Source: Lysobacterales bacterium (lineage in GTDB: Bacteria > Pseudomonadota > Gammaproteobacteria > Xanthomonadales > SZUA-36). From it: a DNA stretch of 64,000 bases. Made by a program: the position numbers and the translations under genes. Below are positions 19,239 to 29,202 of the stretch, piece by piece. Numbering within the stretch: the stretch's first letter is position 1; every line of letters begins with the position of its first letter. The notes below the pieces were generated by a model. It was not told the origin of the DNA. It saw nothing but the letters and a program-made list of their open reading frames with translations, and made no database searches. The DNA is taken from positions 17,507 to 81,506 of the forward strand of contig JABAAB010000067.1 of NCBI GenBank assembly GCA_014238945.1. The letters are read 5' to 3'.

Positions 19239-20707
19239 TCAGGGGCTGACCTGCGCCACCTTGACCGGATTAATGTCCAGAGAACGTCTCAGATCTTCGA
19301 TTTTTGCAATCCTGGGGCTGTGTGCTCCGACGATGGTCTCGACGTTCAGTCCCAGCTTGTCAATGGCCTCGGCCAGCCGTTTTGTCACCGGTTGGGCTGG
19401 TTGCATGACGCCATTGATCGGATTGGGAAAATGGTCTGCCTCGAACAGTATTTTTTCTCCGGCAGCCAGCCAACCAACAGGTGCTCTGCATGCGGTGTGG
19501 GACCGATGTCTATGATCTCGAGCGTACGGTTACCGCCATCAAAGACATACTTGTCTTCCACAAACTGCAACTTCAGTGAATCGGCATCAGTGGCAGCTGC
19601 ACGCATCACCGCCTCATTCTCCTTGACGGTCAGAACGGTGGCATCTTCGCCCTGGTAGGCAGGTACACCCAAAACATGATCATTGTGATGATGGGTCATG
19701 ACTCCAAACTTGATGGGCTCGTCTTTCACCACCTCTCGCAATGCCTTGATGCGGTCCGGGATACCTGCAGTGCCACCGACCGCGACGACATGGTCATCCA
19801 TTTCCACGAACATGGCATAGGTTCCGCCGGCACCCACCAGGAATACACCTACTGAAACTTCCTGAAGTTCTATATCGTTCGGTTGTGGCGGAGCGGTTTC
19901 AACCACTTCAAGGTCTTCAGGCAATCCGGTGTACTGCTCGACAGACTGGTTTACCCAGGTAGAGTGACGGTCGATGAAGATATTCGGCTGGTCATTCACA
20001 TACAGTTTGAATGTCTTGCTGAAGGGTATCCCATCGATGGTCTGGTAATCGGTAAAACGGTAATCGACCTGGCCAAAAGGCGGCAACACACGTTCGCTGC
20101 GACTCAGCATATGGGTTTCCTGGTCAAAATACAGACTCAATGCGGGGCCAACCTCCATCACCAGGGTCACCACGTCATGCATGCGGTCATTGAACTCCAC
20201 TTCGCCCAACCAGTGAGAAGTCTGACGCCGGTCCTGCAACTGTTTTACCAACAACGGGGCGGTTACCCGGATAAATGGGCCCGAAGTGTTATCAAAGTCG
20301 GGTTGGGCAAGTGGTGTGACGGAGCCACCACGAAAATCCAGTTGCCAGCCTTCCTCACCCTTGATGATCTGGCTGCCGTTAAAATTAAATCCACCACCAG
20401 TGCCCTCGTTTTTGCCAACAAAGGTTTTGTTCTCGAAATCGATGGCTGCGAAGTTGATGGTTTCGTTCTCGTCCCAGGGTGCTCCGGGTGAACGACTCTG
20501 GTTGGTTGCCCAGGTGATAAAGTGGCTCTTGCGTACGACGCTGTTCAGGTTTGCAATGGCTTCGGCTCCGCCATAGGCCGCCAGCGCGGCGTCAATCACT
20601 TCGTTGGCACGGTTAACGGCTTTCAGTGGCAGGCTGTCTGCAGCCTGGGTGGAGGCAGCGGTCAGCATCAAGCTGGCAGCAATGGCTCAAACAATAGGCT
20701 TTTTCAT
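19239..20707 (-). pseudogene. Metallo-beta-lactamase-fold hydrolase with a premature stop and a frameshift
   Basis: A secreted MBL-fold hydrolase whose reading frame is broken twice. A plausible start (ATG 20705-20707, with GAGG upstream) encodes MKKPIV, then an in-frame TGA (20687-20689), then AIAASLMLTAASTQA, which completes a normal signal peptide. The long frame then runs through an N-terminal beta-rich domain to the metal motif HHHNDH. Near the C-terminus, at a run of six A residues (about 19450), the frame shifts by -1. The downstream frame reads EKILFEADHFPNPINGV and ends at 19239 after IVGAHSPRIAKIEDLRRSL, clearly the proper C-terminus. A sequencing error could explain the A-run but less easily the TGA. 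Transcribed away from the M16 gene's start, with its own terminator. Confidence 0.75.
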
Positions 20708-20851
20708 TAATCAGTCCTCAAATTTTGTTTGAAAAAGACGGTCGCTCCCTGATGCCCGGCACAATCTGCGCGACAGTGTGCTGTGCGACAGAGCGAATGT
20801 CTTGGCAGATTCGATGAGAGGATGTGGTGCTGCGACAAACAGCAATCTGTA

Positions 20852-21442
20852 TTACAAAGTACAGTGGGTTCGATCGACCAAACGGTGGATGTAAGCCAGG
20901 AGATTGGGCATATTTTCAAGCAATTGCTGGGATTGGCCCCACTTGAGCGCGAAACCCACGATGATATCGGTAACGGAGAAGCGATCCTCAACCAGGTAAT
21001 TCCTGTTGCCCAACTCCACCTCAAGAACGCTCGCCGCCTGGCAAAAGGCCTCGTTGTTTTGTTCAAATATGGCGGGCAGACGTTTTTCTTCCGGCAGTAC
21101 AAAGGTGTTGCGGGAATTGCACCATAAATGTGCTTCCAGTTCGGTCAGGCAAAAACTCACCCATTGGTCATGTATGGCACGGGCCCGTGTACCCGATGGT
21201 GATATCAATCCCATTTCAGGTGCCAGGTCGGCAAGATAAGTACAAATGGCCGATGCCTCGAACAGCGGTTTTCCATCAATGATCACCGCTGGCAGTTTTC
21301 CCAGTGGGTGGATCTTTTTCAATTCATCGCTGTGCAGCAGATGTCTTCCCTCGATCGACTCGAACTCAAGCTCAAGTTCCTGTAATGCCCAGCGAACTTT
21401 TTTTGAGCGACTCGGGCCAAATTCATACAAGGTGATATCCAT
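20852..21442 (-). CDS. Glutathione S-transferase family protein
   Basis: Protein of 196 aa with the thioredoxin-like N-terminal domain (MDITLYEFGPSRSKKVRWALQEL, then LGKLPAVIIDGKPLFEASAICTYLADL, containing the cis-proline VP-like LPA and the ESxAI-type glutathione contact) and an all-helical C-terminal domain. A good Shine-Dalgarno (GGAAGGAC) precedes the ATG. It is cytosolic. The substrate is unknown. It is divergent from icmF across 174 bases. Confidence 0.85.
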   Translation of the reverse strand: MDITLYEFGPSRSKKVRWALQELELEFESIEGRHLLHSDELKKIHPLGKLPAVIIDGKPLFEASAICTYLADLAPEMGLISPSGTRARAIHDQWVSFCLTELEAHLWCNSRNTFVLPEEKRLPAIFEQNNEAFCQAASVLEVELGNRNYLVEDRFSVTDIIVGFALKWGQSQQLLENMPNLLAYIHRLVDRTHCTL

Positions 21443-21616
21443 GGATTGTCCTTCCGTTCTTAAAAAATGGTCTGTTTGAATTCAAAAGCCTGCGTGAATA
21501 TTACTGCCAAAAGACCGATGATGAAAATCAACCCGGAACCTGCATGTCCTCTTACACTCGCAGACCAGTGGGTTAACGCGGTAAAATAGCCAGGTTTCAT
21601 TGAATGAGTTGTCCAT

Positions 21617-24600
21617 ATGAGCCGACCCGCTTCGGAAATTATTGCCGGCAGAAAATCTGCAGTCGATACACCTTTGCGTTTTGTTACCGCAGCTTCGTTG
21701 TTCGACGGGCATGACGTGGCCATTAATATCATGCGTCGATTGATCCAGGCACAGGGTTGCGAGGTCATCCACCTTGGCCACAACCGCAGTGTGCTGGATA
21801 TTGTCCGGGCAGCCATCCAGGAAGACGCGGATGCGATTGCGATTTCCTCCTACCAGGGGGGACACATTGAGTACTTTCGTTTCATGATTGACCAGTTGAG
21901 GGAACGTGGGGCAGCGCACATACAGGTTTTTGGTGGAGGTGGCGGTACCATCACACTGGATGAAATCAGTGTTCTGGAAGATTACGGTGTGAACCGTATC
22001 TATCACCCGGATGACGGCATGGGTATGGGGCTGGTGGAGATGATCGAGGATGTGGTCAAACGCGTTGCGGGGCATCGCCTGGAAACCGCTTACCCGCTGC
22101 AACTCAGAACGGACAACGCCAACGATGTGGCGCGCATGCTGACCGCTTTGGAAAGCGGTATTTTTAGCGAAAGTGAGCTGAAAATGAAACGCAGGGAATG
22201 GACCGGGGCCAGGAAGCAGGCACCGGTTATAGGTATCACCGGTACAGGTGGTGCCGGAAAATCATCGGTCACCGATGAGATACTGAATCGGCTACTGAGC
22301 AGTTTTCCTGACAAGAGGATTGCTGTACTGGCAGTTGACCCCACGAGGCGGCGTACCGGTGGCGCCCTGCTGGGTGACCGGATACGGATGAACTCTCTGC
22401 GATCTGAACGTATTTATATGCGATCCATGGCCACCAGGCGTCAGCACCTGGCCACCAGTGCGATGCTGCAGGATGCCATCAGCTTTCTTAAAGCCGCCGG
22501 TTTTGACCTGGTATTGGTTGAGACCGCCGGAATAGGCCAGTCCGATTCGGAAATCGTCGATATGGTCGACTTTTCCTGTTATGTGATGACTTCCGATTTT
22601 GGTGCCCAGAGCCAATTGGAAAAAATCGACATGCTCGATTATGCGGAGCTGGTCATCCTCAACAAGTTTGACAAGCGTGGCGCCGAGGACGCCCTCCGGG
22701 ATGTGCGCAAGCAGTACAAACGCAACCACCTGGCTTTTACCATGGACGATGAGGCCGTTCCCGTATACCCGACCATTGCCAGCCAGTTCAATGACCCGGG
22801 TATCAGTTGGATGTTTGTAAACCTCATCAGATTACTGAGCGATAAACTGGGATTGCCAGCAGAACAATGGACCACGGATATCGACGTTTCCGAGCGCAAG
22901 CCAACGGCGACAGTGCTCATACCCGGTAACCGCACACGTTACCTGGCGGAAATAGCCGAGCAGGGCAGGGAAGTCGACCGGGATGTTTCCCGTCAGGCCG
23001 AGGCAGCCAGCCTGGCACAGCACTATCATGCCTGTCTCAAAGACCTGGGTGATACGGAACTTCCTTCCATCTGTAACTTTTTCACCGAACAACAGTTAAC
23101 TTCTTCAATTACATCCCAGGGCTCGATGAATGAGTCCCCCAGCAAATCCGGTGCGGCAGACCAAACTCTGATTTTATTGCGCCAACGATACAACTCCGCA
23201 CTGGGTCAACTATCGGCGGACGCAAGGAAACTCCTTCAGGATTGGCCGGAGCGCAAGGCGGGTATCCGCACCGAGCAATATACCTACGAAGTGCGTGGCA
23301 GAGAGATCAGCGGAAACAATTACAAGCAGTCCCTGAGCAAGATTCCCATACCCAAGATCGGTATGCCACGCGATCGGGACTGGGGTGAACTGTTGGCCTT
23401 CCTGATGCGTGAAAATCTGCCCGGCTACTACCCCTATACCGCTGGTGTATTCCCTTATCGCCGACTGGGTGAAGACCCGACCCGCATGTTTGCCGGGGAG
23501 GGTACGCCAGAGCGCACCAACCGGCGTTTTCACTATTTGTCAAAAGATGGTGCCACGGCCCGTCTGAGCACCGCCTTTGATTCCGTAACACTGTATGGCG
23601 AAGACCCGCATACACGACCTGATATCTATGGAAAGGTGGGGAATTCCGGGGTTTCCATTGCCACGCTGGATGATATGAAAAAGCTGTATTCCGGTTTCGA
23701 CCTGTGTGCACCCACCACCTCAGTTTCCATGACCATCAATGGGCCGGCCCCCATGATTCTGGCTTTTTTCATGAACGCCGCGATTGACCAGCAGGTTGAA
23801 CTGCATCTCAGGAACACCGGTGAATGGGCATCAGCTGAGAAAAAGATCAGAAGTCATTTCAAAGACAAAAAACAGCCTGTCTATGCAGGTGACCTGCCGG
23901 ATGGTAACGATGGTCTGGGTTTGTCACTGCTTGGGATCTGCGGTGACCAGTTGGTCGACGGGGAAACCTATGCAAGGATCAGGACCGAGACCCTGAAAAA
24001 GGTCCGAGGTACGGTCCAGGCCGACATTCTAAAAGAAGATCAGGCCCAGAATACCTGTATTTTTTCAACCGAGTTTGCCATGCGTATGATGGGAGATATT
24101 CAGCAGTTTTTCGTGGATAACCAGGTACGTAATTTCTACAGCATATCGATTTCCGGTTATCACATCGCCGAAGCCGGTGCCAATCCGATCAGTCAACTGG
24201 CGTTTACACTGAGTAACGGTTTCACCATCGTCGAGTATTACCTTGCCCGTGGTATGGGTGTTGATGAATTCGCACCCAACCTGAGCTTTTTCTTCAGCAA
24301 CGGCATGGACCCGGAATATACTGTCATCGGTCGTGTCGCAAGACGTATCTGGGCACGCGCCATGCGCGAACGCTACGGTGCCAACCGCCGTAGCCAGAAG
24401 CTCAAATACCACATCCAGACCAGTGGGCGCTCGCTTCATTCCCAGGAAATTCAGTTCAACGATATTCGCACCACCCTGCAGGCACTTTATGCGTTGTTCG
24501 ACAACTGCAACTCCCTGCATACCAATGCCTATGATGAGGCGATCACCACACCCACAGAGGAAAGCGTACGTCGCGCGGTGGCGATCCAGATGATCATCAA

Positions 24601-25108
24601 CAAGGAATTGGGTCTGAACTTCTGTGAGAACCCGTGGCAGGGCAGTTTTATTGTCGATGAGTTGACCGACCTGGTTGAAGAAGCGGTATACCGGGAGTTC
24701 GAGCGGATTTCGGAGCGCGGCGGTGTGCTGGGTGCAATGGACACCATGTACCAGCGCAGCAAGATCCAGGAAGAGAGCATGTACTACGAGCACCTGAAGC
24801 ACGACGGCAGCCTGCCACTGATTGGCGTCAATACCTTCCTCGGTGACAAGCAAGGCCATGTCGAGGGCGGTGAATTGGAATTGATGCGTTCCAGCACAGA
24901 GGAAAAGCATCAGCAAGTGGGCAATGTCGAGGCGTTCCGGGCGTTCCACCAGGCAGAAGCCGAAGTATTACTGGGCGCACTACAGCAAACCGCGCGTGAG
25001 CGGAAAAATACTTTTGAGACTCTGATGGCGGCTGCCAAGAGTTGCTCGCTCGGCTCAATGAGCCACGCGCTATATGATGTGGGTGGGGAGTATCGGCGGA
25101 ATATGTAG
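21617..25108 (+). CDS. icmF: Fused isobutyryl-CoA mutase (B12 domain, G-protein chaperone, mutase)
   Basis: Single polypeptide of 1163 aa that isomerises isobutyryl-CoA and butyryl-CoA, with related activity on isovaleryl/pivalyl-CoA in characterised members. Order of domains: adenosylcobalamin-binding domain (residues about 20-150, with Asp30-Gly-His32 of the DxHxxG-type motif), a MeaB-like GTPase chaperone (P-loop GTGGAGKSS near residue 210, [16 protein letters not shown]), then the mutase TIM barrel from about residue 500 ([20 protein letters not shown]). The middle GTPase domain separates IcmF from methylmalonyl-CoA mutase. The C-terminus ends YRRNM. The Shine-Dalgarno is weak. The gene stops exactly where the first mobile-element remnant begins. 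Substrate preference needs the active-site residues to be aligned. Confidence 0.94.
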   Translation: MSRPASEIIAGRKSAVDTPLRFVTAASLFDGHDVAINIMRRLIQAQGCEVIHLGHNRSVLDIVRAAIQEDADAIAISSYQGGHIEYFRFMIDQLRERGAAHIQVFGGGGGTITLDEISVLEDYGVNRIYHPDDGMGMGLVEMIEDVVKRVAGHRLETAYPLQLRTDNANDVARMLTALESGIFSESELKMKRREWTGARKQAPVIGITGTGGAGKSSVTDEILNRLLSSFPDKRIAVLAVDPTRRRTGGALLGDRIRMNSLRSERIYMRSMATRRQHLATSAMLQDAISFLKAAGFDLVLVETAGIGQSDSEIVDMVDFSCYVMTSDFGAQSQLEKIDMLDYAELVILNKFDKRGAEDALRDVRKQYKRNHLAFTMDDEAVPVYPTIASQFNDPGISWMFVNLIRLLSDKLGLPAEQWTTDIDVSERKPTATVLIPGNRTRYLAEIAEQGREVDRDVSRQAEAASLAQHYHACLKDLGDTELPSICNFFTEQQLTSSITSQGSMNESPSKSGAADQTLILLRQRYNSALGQLSADARKLLQDWPERKAGIRTEQYTYEVRGREISGNNYKQSLSKIPIPKIGMPRDRDWGELLAFLMRENLPGYYPYTAGVFPYRRLGEDPTRMFAGEGTPERTNRRFHYLSKDGATARLSTAFDSVTLYGEDPHTRPDIYGKVGNSGVSIATLDDMKKLYSGFDLCAPTTSVSMTINGPAPMILAFFMNAAIDQQVELHLRNTGEWASAEKKIRSHFKDKKQPVYAGDLPDGNDGLGLSLLGICGDQLVDGETYARIRTETLKKVRGTVQADILKEDQAQNTCIFSTEFAMRMMGDIQQFFVDNQVRNFYSISISGYHIAEAGANPISQLAFTLSNGFTIVEYYLARGMGVDEFAPNLSFFFSNGMDPEYTVIGRVARRIWARAMRERYGANRRSQKLKYHIQTSGRSLHSQEIQFNDIRTTLQALYALFDNCNSLHTNAYDEAITTPTEESVRRAVAIQMIINKELGLNFCENPWQGSFIVDELTDLVEEAVYREFERISERGGVLGAMDTMYQRSKIQEESMYYEHLKHDGSLPLIGVNTFLGDKQGHVEGGELELMRSSTEEKHQQVGNVEAFRAFHQAEAEVLLGALQQTARERKNTFETLMAAAKSCSLGSMSHALYDVGGEYRRNM

Positions 25109-25135
25109 ATCCTGGGTCATGTGCGTCGACGTGAT
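25108..25135 (+). repeat. IS91-like element remnant, left piece of a split copy
   Basis: 28 bases (GATCCTGGGTCATGTGCGTC and following) match the transposase-coding part of the remnants at 28626 and 39268 almost base for base. The match ends in GTGAT at 25131-25135, and the element resumes with GTGATGAG at 25931. The two pieces therefore form one copy interrupted by about 795 bases. Confidence 0.7.
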
Positions 25136-25139
25136 CGGT

Positions 25140-25817
25140 TCAGTGCCAACAGATCTCATCCATTCGGACCCGATGGCGAAGGCAATACCTATCGTCTTCG
25201 CGGCAGGACTCGAAAGATTCCCGCACGGTATCCTGGCGGATTTTTGCTTCGGTGTAGCGGTTGTAGGCGTACGACATCATCGCCTCAACATAGCCATCGA
25301 AACTCTCGTAACAGTTTTCGCTCAGATAATACTGCCGTCTTCGTTGCGGCGAACAGGACTGGACCAGCTCCTCCACAGCTTGCGCCGCTATTGCCTGAAC
25401 CTCGGTTTCATCATGAAACGGACACGAGACCTCCTGCCAGCTCCCCACGGGCTCCGGCTCAACAACAAAGAGTCTGCCGTTTTTTTTAAGCACCCGCCGT
25501 GCCTCTGCGAGGGCCGCAGTCATCAGGTGTTTCGGGACATGGTGCAAAGACCAGTGGAACACGGCAACATCAAAGACCCCACTGGCCAGCGGTATCGCGC
25601 CCGCACATGCTTGTACCCGCCATGGGGGTGGTCCTCCGCCCACCAAAGGGTCGATGCCGGTTACGGCATAACCATGCTGTACCAGCATGTCACTGAGCTC
25701 CCCTTCACCACAACCGATATCCAGAAGTGCTCCCGTGTCCTCACCTAAAAACTCAAGCAAGGCATCGAGCGGTTTGGCGACGGATGCTTTGGCAGGATCT
25801 GCACTTAATAAAGACAT
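25140..25817 (-). CDS. SAM-dependent methyltransferase (class I)
   Basis: Class I methyltransferase of 225 aa. SAM-binding motif I is LLDIGCGEGELSDML, followed by GIDPLVGGG, the acidic loop region IPLASGVFDVAVFHWSLHH and LAEARRVLKKNGRLFVVEPEP. The second half is rich in Glu, Arg and Tyr and gives no clue to the substrate. The stop lies at the very edge of the interrupted repeat. The start is 3 bases from the end of a truncated acyl-CoA synthetase on the same strand, so in the source genome the two were probably one operon. Confidence 0.85.
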   Translation of the reverse strand: MSLLSADPAKASVAKPLDALLEFLGEDTGALLDIGCGEGELSDMLVQHGYAVTGIDPLVGGGPPPWRVQACAGAIPLASGVFDVAVFHWSLHHVPKHLMTAALAEARRVLKKNGRLFVVEPEPVGSWQEVSCPFHDETEVQAIAAQAVEELVQSCSPQRRRQYYLSENCYESFDGYVEAMMSYAYNRYTEAKIRQDTVRESFESCREDDRYCLRHRVRMDEICWH

Positions 25818-25820
25818 AGG

Positions 25821-25930
25821 CTACGATGCTCGCGCATATTGCTGTACGGCGTCAACGGCATAGACTCCCTTTCCTTCCGCGCGAACCAGTAAAGGGTTGA
25901 TCTCGAGCTCAATGAGATTGTCTCTATAGC
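25821..25930 (-). pseudogene. C-terminal remnant of an ADP-forming acyl-CoA synthetase
   Basis: The minus strand encodes YRDNLIELEINPLLVRAEGK and then GVYAVDAVQQYARAS before a TAG at 25821-25823. The ELEINPLLV-AVDA pattern is the C-terminus of the ATP-grasp domain of acetate/acyl-CoA synthetases (NDP-forming) and CoA-ligase beta chains. Only about 36 codons remain: upstream of Tyr the frame runs directly into mobile-element sequence. No start is present. Confidence 0.65.
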
Positions 25931-26203
25931 GTGATGAGCAGGAGGGCAGGGCAGCGCGCGCACCGCCAGGACCTGAAGAGGGACTGCTCAAGCTGGTTTG
26001 ATGTGTCAGGGAAGGTCAGCCCGGGGTCTTGTTCGGCTGCGCTACGGTAATGGGGTTGTTTTCGGCCAGCGGGGTGCGATCCGTAGACTTCCAGGCACCT
26101 GCATGACGGATTCAGTAGCAGACAAGATCCGATTTCGGCTCAGTTTACTGTCTTGGATACTTGCCTGAATTCCGAAAAGGGTGGGTTATACTTCCTATCC
26201 ACC
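25931..26203 (+). repeat. IS91-like element remnant, right part with terminal motif
   Basis: Begins with GTGATGAG, passes through the end of the transposase frame (CTGGTTTGATGTGTCAGG), and continues through the non-coding right end shared with the copies at 28519 and 39112. Shared landmarks are TTCGGCTGCG, CCTGCATGACGGATTCAGTA and GATCCGATTTCGGCTCAGTT. It ends in GTGGGTTATACTTCCTATCC at 26181-26200. The secreted peptidase gene starts 45 bases past TATACT. Confidence 0.8.
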
Positions 26204-26237
26204 TTACTATGCACTCAATACTGGTTCTCATACCACC

Positions 26238-28301
26238 ATGAATAACTTCAGGAAAAAAGTAACGTTTATTTCGCTGGCATTGATCATCAGTCTGGCCGCT
26301 TATACTTCCTCCACTGCATTTACCAGTAGCCAGGGTAATTCCCTTTTGTTCAATACCTTGGTGGTTACGGGTGGCATCGAGAGAATATTCGCCGATGGCT
26401 TTGATGAAGACATGGGTGAAGGCGAATCCGGATCATTACCGAATGTAAAGGCCTTGAGAGCCGAGTTTGACCTGATCAATCCGGTAGAGCCGAACAATCC
26501 GAATATTCTGCCTTTTGCTGACCTGAGCCGGCGCCTCCCGGAACCATTGGATGACCTGCGGGAATCACCGGTCACACCCTTGGGTGTAGACCTGAGTCGT
26601 GTGCCGCCCACCGGACATGTCAACTGGAACTCTCACCTCGGCGTTACCTTGTCCAGCGAATTTCTGAAAACGAATCATCTCTCCAATTGGCCCGAGCCGT
26701 CTCGAACGCCATGCGTGGCGCCTGAGATCATGATTGACTGCTGTTCCTATGTGCTGGTCGAGGGCGTGGATGGCAGCGGCAATACGATCCTGTACTACGA
26801 TCCCCTGGATCTGTATGCCAACGAGGCGAGCGCGGCCACAGCACTTGGGGAGATCTATGCACAGATTTCTCTGCACCTGCCTTTCACCGATGGTGGCGTC
26901 ACCCTGGGTCATGGCTGGATATATAACGGTGGCGACAGGAACCCCCATGGTTCCCTCGATTACGACAAATCGGTCAGCGAGGGAAGCGATTCTTCGTTTC
27001 GGGTTCTCTCGGTGGCGCCCGGGAAAGTGGTCGCAAAGTACTGGGACAATTGGCATGGCAACGTACTGATCGTCGAGCATCCCGGCCCCGGAGATTTCAC
27101 CTATCGCAGCTTCTACTTCCATCTGCGCAATGGGAAGACCAACGACATCGAGATGGCGAAAACCCGGACGACGGCAACCGGTGATCCTGACGAGTCAGAG
27201 GACAAGTACCTTGAGTTCGCCGATCTCGACAATCCAGACGACCTGCATTGGGGCACCAACAGCCAAGCCATACCCGTCAACGTCGACGATACGGTTTCGG
27301 CATTGCAACACATTGCCTGGTCCGGTAATACCGGCCCCGGTGGTGCTGGAGCCGGCCTTAACAATGACGGTACACCCAAGAATTCGACTACGGCCAATAA
27401 CCACCTGCATTTCATGATGGCTGCTTCACACCCGACCTGGACCAGTGGCGAATGGCTTTATGTGGACCCCTACGGAGTGTATGAGCAGCAATCCACCGGC
27501 TGCTACGACCTGATGAAGGCAACCCAGTATGACCGCCTGTTTGCGCCGTATTATCCTTACTTCCATGGCGTCCCTCTTGGCGTGGTCAACTTCTACCTAT
27601 ACTACTACGGTCAGATGGGGCTTTCGCCGGCTACCTTTACGGTGCAGCGCAAAGGCAGTGACGTTATAGCGGCCGGCGCCTTCAAGCCGGGCTTGAGCAG
27701 TGCCTGGCACCTGTTCAACTACATGACACCCGGTGATTTTCAAACGGAGTTCAATGAAGTCACCAATGTGGCCAACAACTTCCGCCTGGTCGATCACTCG
27801 ATTTCACTGCACGGTTTTGGTCTGCCGCGTCACAACGGAATTTTCCGCCCGGATGTCATCAATGACTGGTTCAGTTACGGAAACCAGACCATTGGTGATT
27901 TCGTGACGAACTTTGATGACCTTACCGATCAGGGCTACGACCTGATTGATTTCTTTGGCTACCGCGACGGCTTTAACGACAGAATCGCATCAAATTTTAC
28001 CCCCTTGCCGGGTAATTTTATTCATCACGGAATGCTCGACAGCAATACTTTCAAAAACCTGTCCAATGATTACGCTGACGATGGCTGGTTGCCCGTCGAC
28101 GTGAACGTGATGGAAATGAACAACGGCACTTGGCTGTCCGCCATCTACCGACAAACCGGGGATTCACGCATGATGCACTGGGGTATGACGAGCACGGAAT
28201 ACCAGCAGTGGATAGATTTCTACCTGTCATCAGGATGGGATCTCAAGGTCGTGCAGAATTATTCGGATGGCAACCGCTATGCGGCAATCTGGAGCAAATA
28301 A
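26238..28301 (+). CDS. Secreted M23-like peptidase with C-terminal tandem repeats
   Basis: Exported protein of 687 aa. The signal peptide is MNNFRKKVTFISLALIISLA, ending about residue 27; the ATG at 26238 was chosen because it starts this segment, although the frame opens at 26181. A lysostaphin-type (M23) zinc core is suggested by His237/Asp241 (HGSLD) and His390/His392 (HLH) with the strand VAPGKVVAKYWDNWHGNVLIVEH between, an unusually long insertion separating the motifs. After residue about 440 comes a region of repeats with W/Y-G and NDRIA or NRYAAIWSK endings, resembling the bacterial tandem repeat / polyglycine-hydrolase-like family. Residues 48-58 read ERIFADGFDED, like the IFxDGFE segments I recall from secreted proteins of Xanthomonadales relatives. 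Cell-wall or peptide hydrolysis is likely; the substrate is unknown. Confidence 0.7.
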   Translation: MNNFRKKVTFISLALIISLAAYTSSTAFTSSQGNSLLFNTLVVTGGIERIFADGFDEDMGEGESGSLPNVKALRAEFDLINPVEPNNPNILPFADLSRRLPEPLDDLRESPVTPLGVDLSRVPPTGHVNWNSHLGVTLSSEFLKTNHLSNWPEPSRTPCVAPEIMIDCCSYVLVEGVDGSGNTILYYDPLDLYANEASAATALGEIYAQISLHLPFTDGGVTLGHGWIYNGGDRNPHGSLDYDKSVSEGSDSSFRVLSVAPGKVVAKYWDNWHGNVLIVEHPGPGDFTYRSFYFHLRNGKTNDIEMAKTRTTATGDPDESEDKYLEFADLDNPDDLHWGTNSQAIPVNVDDTVSALQHIAWSGNTGPGGAGAGLNNDGTPKNSTTANNHLHFMMAASHPTWTSGEWLYVDPYGVYEQQSTGCYDLMKATQYDRLFAPYYPYFHGVPLGVVNFYLYYYGQMGLSPATFTVQRKGSDVIAAGAFKPGLSSAWHLFNYMTPGDFQTEFNEVTNVANNFRLVDHSISLHGFGLPRHNGIFRPDVINDWFSYGNQTIGDFVTNFDDLTDQGYDLIDFFGYRDGFNDRIASNFTPLPGNFIHHGMLDSNTFKNLSNDYADDGWLPVDVNVMEMNNGTWLSAIYRQTGDSRMMHWGMTSTEYQQWIDFYLSSGWDLKVVQNYSDGNRYAAIWSK

Positions 28302-28479
28302 GACACCCTGATCAGGCTCGGGGTCAGCGCGTCCATTTTCAGCGCCATCCGTTATATTGCGCCCATGGCAAACCTCCGTTGCAGCTTTGCCGGCTTTTCC
28401 TCTTCTGGCTGGCCTGGCGCCACCGACCGACAAGCAGGTCAACGACCACCCCCTGCAGGTCAACCTGGACGAGATCAGT

Positions 28480-28500
28480 GGATAGGAAGTATAAGCCACC
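28480..28500 (-). repeat. Inverted copy of the element end motif
   Basis: GGATAGGAAGTATAAGCCAC at 28480-28499 is the reverse complement of the terminal motif found at the right ends of the other copies. It lies 18 bases to the left of the remnant that starts at 28519, so that remnant is bracketed by a pair of 21-base inverted repeats with two differences. Confidence 0.75.
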
Positions 28501-28518
28501 TTTTTTGCACGTTCCGCG

Positions 28519-28918
28519 ATGCAGCGCCTCAAGCGGGTGTTTGCCATCGACATTGAGACGTGTCCCGATTGTGGAGTCACATTGCGGGTGATTGCCTGCA
28601 TCGAGGATCCGCTGCTGATCGCCAGGATCCTGGGTCATGTGCAACGACGTGATGAGGCGGCTGGCGCACAGGCGCGGGCCCCAACGGCACACCAGGCAGG
28701 GCAATTGATACTGGTTTAATGTGACAGGGGAGGTAAGCCTGGGCGTTTGTTCGGCTGCGATACGGCAATTTGGACGTTTTCGGCCAACGGGATACGTTCC
28801 GCGGGCTTCCAGTCACCTGCATGACGGATTCAGTAGCAGACAAGATCCGATTTCGGCTCAGTTTACTGTCTTGGATACTCGCCTGAATTTCGAAAAAGGT
28901 GGTTTATATTTCCTATCC
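28519..28918 (+). repeat. IS91-like element remnant, transposase C-terminus plus right end
   Basis: The best preserved transposase tail. Positions 28519-28719 encode MQRLKRVFAIDIETCPDCGV, RVIACIEDPLLIARILGHVQ and on to a stop. The RLKRVF-ID-E-C-CG-RVIACIEDP pattern is the zinc-ribbon-like C-terminus of IS91-family (Y2) transposases; the catalytic domain is absent. About 200 bases of conserved non-coding right end follow, ending in GTGGTTTATATTTCCTATCC at 28899-28918. The 180 bases on the left (28302-28479) show nothing I can identify. Confidence 0.8.
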
Positions 28919-29202
28919 CCCCACGTTTTCCAGGTGGATATGGTCATCTTCCGAGTAGAAGACCACATAGCCCGCCAACGTTTGCACGTATATCGCGACG
29001 TATACATAGCCATTTTCGATTTAAGCAGAAAAATCAGCCTGCAATGGTGTAGGACGCCGATGCATCCTGCTGACGTATATTGAATATCACGGACTCGTCT
29101 GGATTGACAATAGTAACCGGTTAACGTAATTTCTTGCTTTCAGGCTGTAGGTTATTGTTCAACACGTCGTATCAAATGCCACCGACTTCAAGGAACCTAG
29201 TT

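Noticed and set aside
24065..24949. A 294-codon open frame on the minus strand within icmF
   Set aside because: It is antisense to the conserved mutase domain with no family match; long antisense frames are expected from the codon bias of this strand.
28302..28479. Possible gene between the secreted peptidase and the repeat
   Set aside because: Short frames on both strands overlap, none has a start signal or recognisable family; treated as decayed sequence.
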